From: Clostridiales bacterium
GTDB taxonomy: Bacteria; Bacillota; Clostridia; Peptostreptococcales; Anaerovoracaceae
Reading direction: 5' to 3'
Length of the DNA stretch: 7,825 nucleotides
Assembly: GCA_009778945.1 (NCBI GenBank)
Contig: WRFF01000083.1
Coordinates: 1-7,825 of the forward strand
In this document: piece by piece, positions 6,258-7,825 of the stretch
Layout of the letters: each line of letters begins with the position of its first letter
How positions within the stretch are numbered: the stretch's first letter is position 1
Program-made: the position numbers and the translations under genes
Notes under the pieces: model-generated
The model's database searches: none
Told to the model about the DNA's origin: nothing
The model's input: only the letters and a program-made list of their open reading frames with translations

Positions 6258-6286
6258 ATTATATGTTCACCAGCCGGAACTGTCAA
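6258..6286 (-). promoter_or_regulatory. Exact-consensus sigma-A promoter (TTGACA-17-TATAAT)
   Basis: On the minus strand TTGACA (6286-6281) and TATAAT (6263-6258) are separated by exactly 17 bp. Transcription would start near 6251, about 77 nt before the 136-aa start codon. This is likely the main promoter for the 136-aa gene and may also feed rsmD, coaD and the genes beyond. The leader contains a TTCTGC / GCAGAA dyad with a loop of about 17 nt and has no strong Shine-Dalgarno. A perfect consensus is uncommon and suggests high or constitutive strength unless a repressor acts. Confidence 0.88.
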
Positions 6287-6316
6287 AATGACCTTCCTTA
6301 ACGGAATTGTTTATAA

Positions 6317-6347
6317 TTTCGACCGTTTAACAGGCCGAAACCCTGTT
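6317..6347 (-). other. Two overlapping, mutually exclusive stem-loops
   Basis: On the minus strand, AACAGG pairs with CCTGTT around a 7-nt loop (6347-6329). The overlapping TTTCGGCC pairs with GGTCGAAA (6340-6317, one G-U pair, 8-nt loop). The two cannot form together, as in attenuator-like switches. They lie upstream of the consensus promoter, so only transcripts reading through from recG or from an unseen promoter would contain them. Confidence 0.4.
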
Positions 6348-6358
6348 GATGTTCCTTG

Positions 6359-6515
6359 AAATGTCACTGCAAGCCGAAAAAAGCCAGTTTATTTATAGTT
6401 TTTGTCGTTTATTCATAACTTGTTCTCACTATAGGTATAATATCAGTTATTTTTAGTGATAATTCGATTGATTCGTACATTTATAACAGGTACAAACGAG
6501 AGAAAAATGTCACTG
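6359..6515. repeat. Repeated TGTCACT-type motifs around an inverted pair
   Basis: The 11-mer AAATGTCACTG occurs at 6359-6369 and again at 6505-6515 in the same orientation. Between them lies a near-perfect inverted pair, TTCTCACTA (6423-6431) and TAGTGATAA (6454-6462), with 8 of 9 bases complementary. The shared core TCACT/AGTGA thus appears four times within about 160 bp, which suggests sites for a DNA-binding protein or a decayed element. No protein is assigned. Confidence 0.5.
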
Positions 6516-6525
6516 AAACGGCATT

Positions 6526-6565
6526 TTTGCGAAAATATTTATAATGCTTCAATAATTTGCGAAAA
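6526..6565. repeat. Direct repeat TTTGCGAAAA, 30 bp apart
   Basis: TTTGCGAAAA occurs at 6526-6535 and 6556-6565. The start-to-start distance is exactly 30 bp, about three helical turns, so both copies would face the same side of the DNA. The motif is itself nearly palindromic. This would suit cooperative protein binding, though chance in AT-rich DNA is not excluded. Confidence 0.5.
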
Positions 6566-6640
6566 CCTAACATGACCTGAGCCTGCAAGCAATGAAAAAG
6601 AGGAATAAAGTTAAAACAAATACGGTTTCATACAGATTGT

Positions 6641-7825
6641 TCAATCAAAAGCTTTCAACTGCGAAAGGCGTTTCCGCAGCGCCGCGTTCTCTTCATGCGA
6701 GAGATCCGGGTCCTCCTCCAGTACCCGCCGCGCGAGCGCGCCGGTTGTCTTCGCCATGGAAAGGTGTTTCGAAAGATCGGCGATGGCGAGCTCCGGCAGC
6801 CCGTGCTGGCGCACGCCGAAGAAGTCCCCGGGGCCGCGCAGCGCCAGGTCCATCTCCGCAATGCGGAAGCCGTCGTTGGTGGAAGCGAGCGCTTCCCCGC
6901 GTTTCCGCGCGATTTCGGAGCGGCTGTCCGAGATCAGCACGCAGTACGAACGCGCAGCTCCGCGTCCGACCCGGCCGCGCAGCTGATGCAACTGCGCAAG
7001 CCCGAAGCGTTCCGCATTTTCGATGATCATCACGGTTGCGTTCGGGACATCGACGCCGACCTCGATCACCACCGTGCTGACAAGCAATGCGGTCTTTCCC
7101 GAGACAAAATCCGCCATCGCGGCTTCTTTTTCGCGCGGGCGAAGCGCCCCGTGAATCAAGCCTACGGAAAGATCCGGGAAGCGCGCGCGGAGTTCTTCCG
7201 CAAGGCTTTCCGCCGAGCGCACGCCGAGGCTTCCCATGGACTGCGCGTCATCCCAAAGGCCGCCCCCGTCGCTGCTTTCGCTTCCTTCTCCGCAGCGCCA
7301 CTCATCCCCGTCCCCATCCGCGATCTGCGCGGCGACCACATAGGCCTGCCTTCCGCGCCGGAGCTGTTTCTCTGCGAAAGCGTAGGCGTCGTCCCGCTTC
7401 TCCGTACCGACAAACCGTGTTTCGACGGGGATGCGCCCGGGCGGCAGTTCATCCAGAACGGAAAGATCCAGGTCGCCGTAGAGGATGAGCGCAAGCGTGC
7501 GCGGGATCGGCGTCGCGGTCATGACCAAGACGTCGGGCGCCTGCGCGCCGCCCTTCTCGCGCAGCCGAAGCCTTTGCGCCACGCCGAAACGGTGCTGCTC
7601 GTCCGTGATGACGAGCCCGAGGCGCGCAAAAAGCACATCCGGTTCGAGCACCGCGTGCGTCCCGATAAGGATCTGCGTCCCGCCGGACGCAAGCCGCTCC
7701 TTCACCGCTGCCTTTCCCTTTGCGGTCAGGCCGGACGCAAGGAAATCCACACGGGCCGTCCCCGCGAACAGCCTGGAAAACTCCGCGTAATGCTGCGCAG
7801 CTAAGATCTCGGTCGGCGCCATCAC
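6641..7825 (-). CDS. recG: ATP-dependent DNA helicase RecG, N-terminus cut by window edge
   Basis: RecG is a superfamily 2 helicase that remodels stalled replication forks and branch-migrates Holliday junctions. The visible 394 codons are the C-terminal part. They begin at motif Ia (MAPTEILAAQH), so the wedge domain and the Walker A motif lie beyond the right edge. Visible are motif II DEQHRFG (75-81 of the fragment), motif III MTATPIPRTLAL (102-113), and motifs V-VI STVVIEVGVDVPNA to LHQLRGRVGRG (250-289). The RecG-specific region STNDGFRIAEMDLALRGPGDFFG follows at 315-337. The region after YVVAAQI, where other RecGs have a short PLIEESE-type loop, holds about 30 extra Gly/Ser/Asp-rich residues (about 169-203). 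The first visible codon is GTG and belongs to the interior of the gene, not a start. The frame is intact to TGA at 6641-6643. Confidence 0.97.
   Translation of the reverse strand: MMAPTEILAAQHYAEFSRLFAGTARVDFLASGLTAKGKAAVKERLASGGTQILIGTHAVLEPDVLFARLGLVITDEQHRFGVAQRLRLREKGGAQAPDVLVMTATPIPRTLALILYGDLDLSVLDELPPGRIPVETRFVGTEKRDDAYAFAEKQLRRGRQAYVVAAQIADGDGDEWRCGEGSESSDGGGLWDDAQSMGSLGVRSAESLAEELRARFPDLSVGLIHGALRPREKEAAMADFVSGKTALLVSTVVIEVGVDVPNATVMIIENAERFGLAQLHQLRGRVGRGAARSYCVLISDSRSEIARKRGEALASTNDGFRIAEMDLALRGPGDFFGVRQHGLPELAIADLSKHLSMAKTTGALARRVLEEDPDLSHEENAALRKRLSQLKAFD

Larger units (their letters stand above)
6287..6640. other. AT-rich non-coding region between recG and the orphan gene
   Basis: About 350 bp with no credible ORF and base composition very different from the GC-rich genes. 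It carries several repeated motifs, listed separately, and alternative stem-loops at 6317-6347. A low-GC stem, AAAAATG/CATTTTT with a 12-nt loop, lies at 6503-6528 and might weakly terminate recG transcription, but no proper GC-rich terminator follows recG. On the plus strand isolated TATAAT boxes occur at 6312-6317 and 6436-6441 without matching -35 boxes. The region may be regulatory, may encode a small RNA, or may be a remnant of the insertion that brought the orphan gene. Confidence 0.6.

Noticed and set aside
6393..6416. Seven-codon minus-strand mini-ORF (MNKRQKL)
   Set aside because: Only a weak ribosome site, no promoter in front of it and no terminator logic after it.
6436..6441. Plus-strand TATAAT in the non-coding region
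   Set aside because: No -35 box at 16-18 bp and no gene or terminator downstream on that strand.
6503..6528. AAAAATG/CATTTTT stem as recG terminator
   Set aside because: Stem is almost all A-T and the T run is part of the stem; too weak to call as an intrinsic terminator.
6326..6565. CRISPR array from the repeated motifs
   Set aside because: Repeats are only 10-11 bp, occur twice each, with irregular spacing between types and no cas genes nearby.
6695..7804. 369-codon plus-strand frame opposite recG
   Set aside because: Antisense shadow of conserved helicase motifs.

Overview
The window looks like a chromosomal segment of a fairly GC-rich Clostridia-type Firmicute, possibly Lachnospiraceae-like (inference). 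The evidence is the gene neighbourhood recG, rsmD, coaD, a coiled-coil protein, tmcAL (ylbM), the AGGAGG-type ribosome binding sites, sigma-A-type promoters, a tRNA with encoded CCA, and two aldo/keto reductases of the type that carries a C-terminal iron-sulfur domain. Every gene I can support is on the minus strand, so transcription runs from right to left. The long plus-strand frames are antisense shadows.

Layout in the direction of transcription. (1) 7825-6641: the C-terminal 394 codons of recG, with the N-terminus beyond the right edge. (2) 6640-6175: about 470 bp with no convincing gene, conspicuously AT-rich. It holds several short direct and inverted repeats and an exact-consensus sigma-A promoter (TTGACA, 17 bp, TATAAT). 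(3) 6174-5764: a 136-aa protein I do not recognise, perhaps a small PH-like fold. It sits between recG and rsmD and looks like an insertion into a usual housekeeping order. (4) 5718-3967: rsmD (16S rRNA methyltransferase), coaD (coenzyme A synthesis) and a 174-aa coiled-coil protein, with short gaps. (5) 3957-2566: tmcAL, the acetate ligase for the tRNA-Met wobble cytidine. (6) 2470-2380: tRNA-Ser(CGA), whose promoter overlaps the end of tmcAL. (7) 2159-987 and 786-1: two diverged aldo/keto reductase paralogs. The second is cut by the left edge, and a 29-bp imperfect inverted repeat lies between them.

The central genes serve translation and cofactor supply: rRNA methylation, CoA synthesis, tRNA acetylation and a serine tRNA. 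recG serves replication-fork repair. The two reductases look like a separate redox unit with its own promoter. I see no CRISPR array, transposase, phage gene or defence cassette. The parts most worth a second look are the repeat-rich promoter region with its orphan gene (5764-6640), the inverted-repeat element at 829-944, the perfect palindrome at 4518-4535, and unusual residues or insertions in RecG, RsmD and TmcAL.
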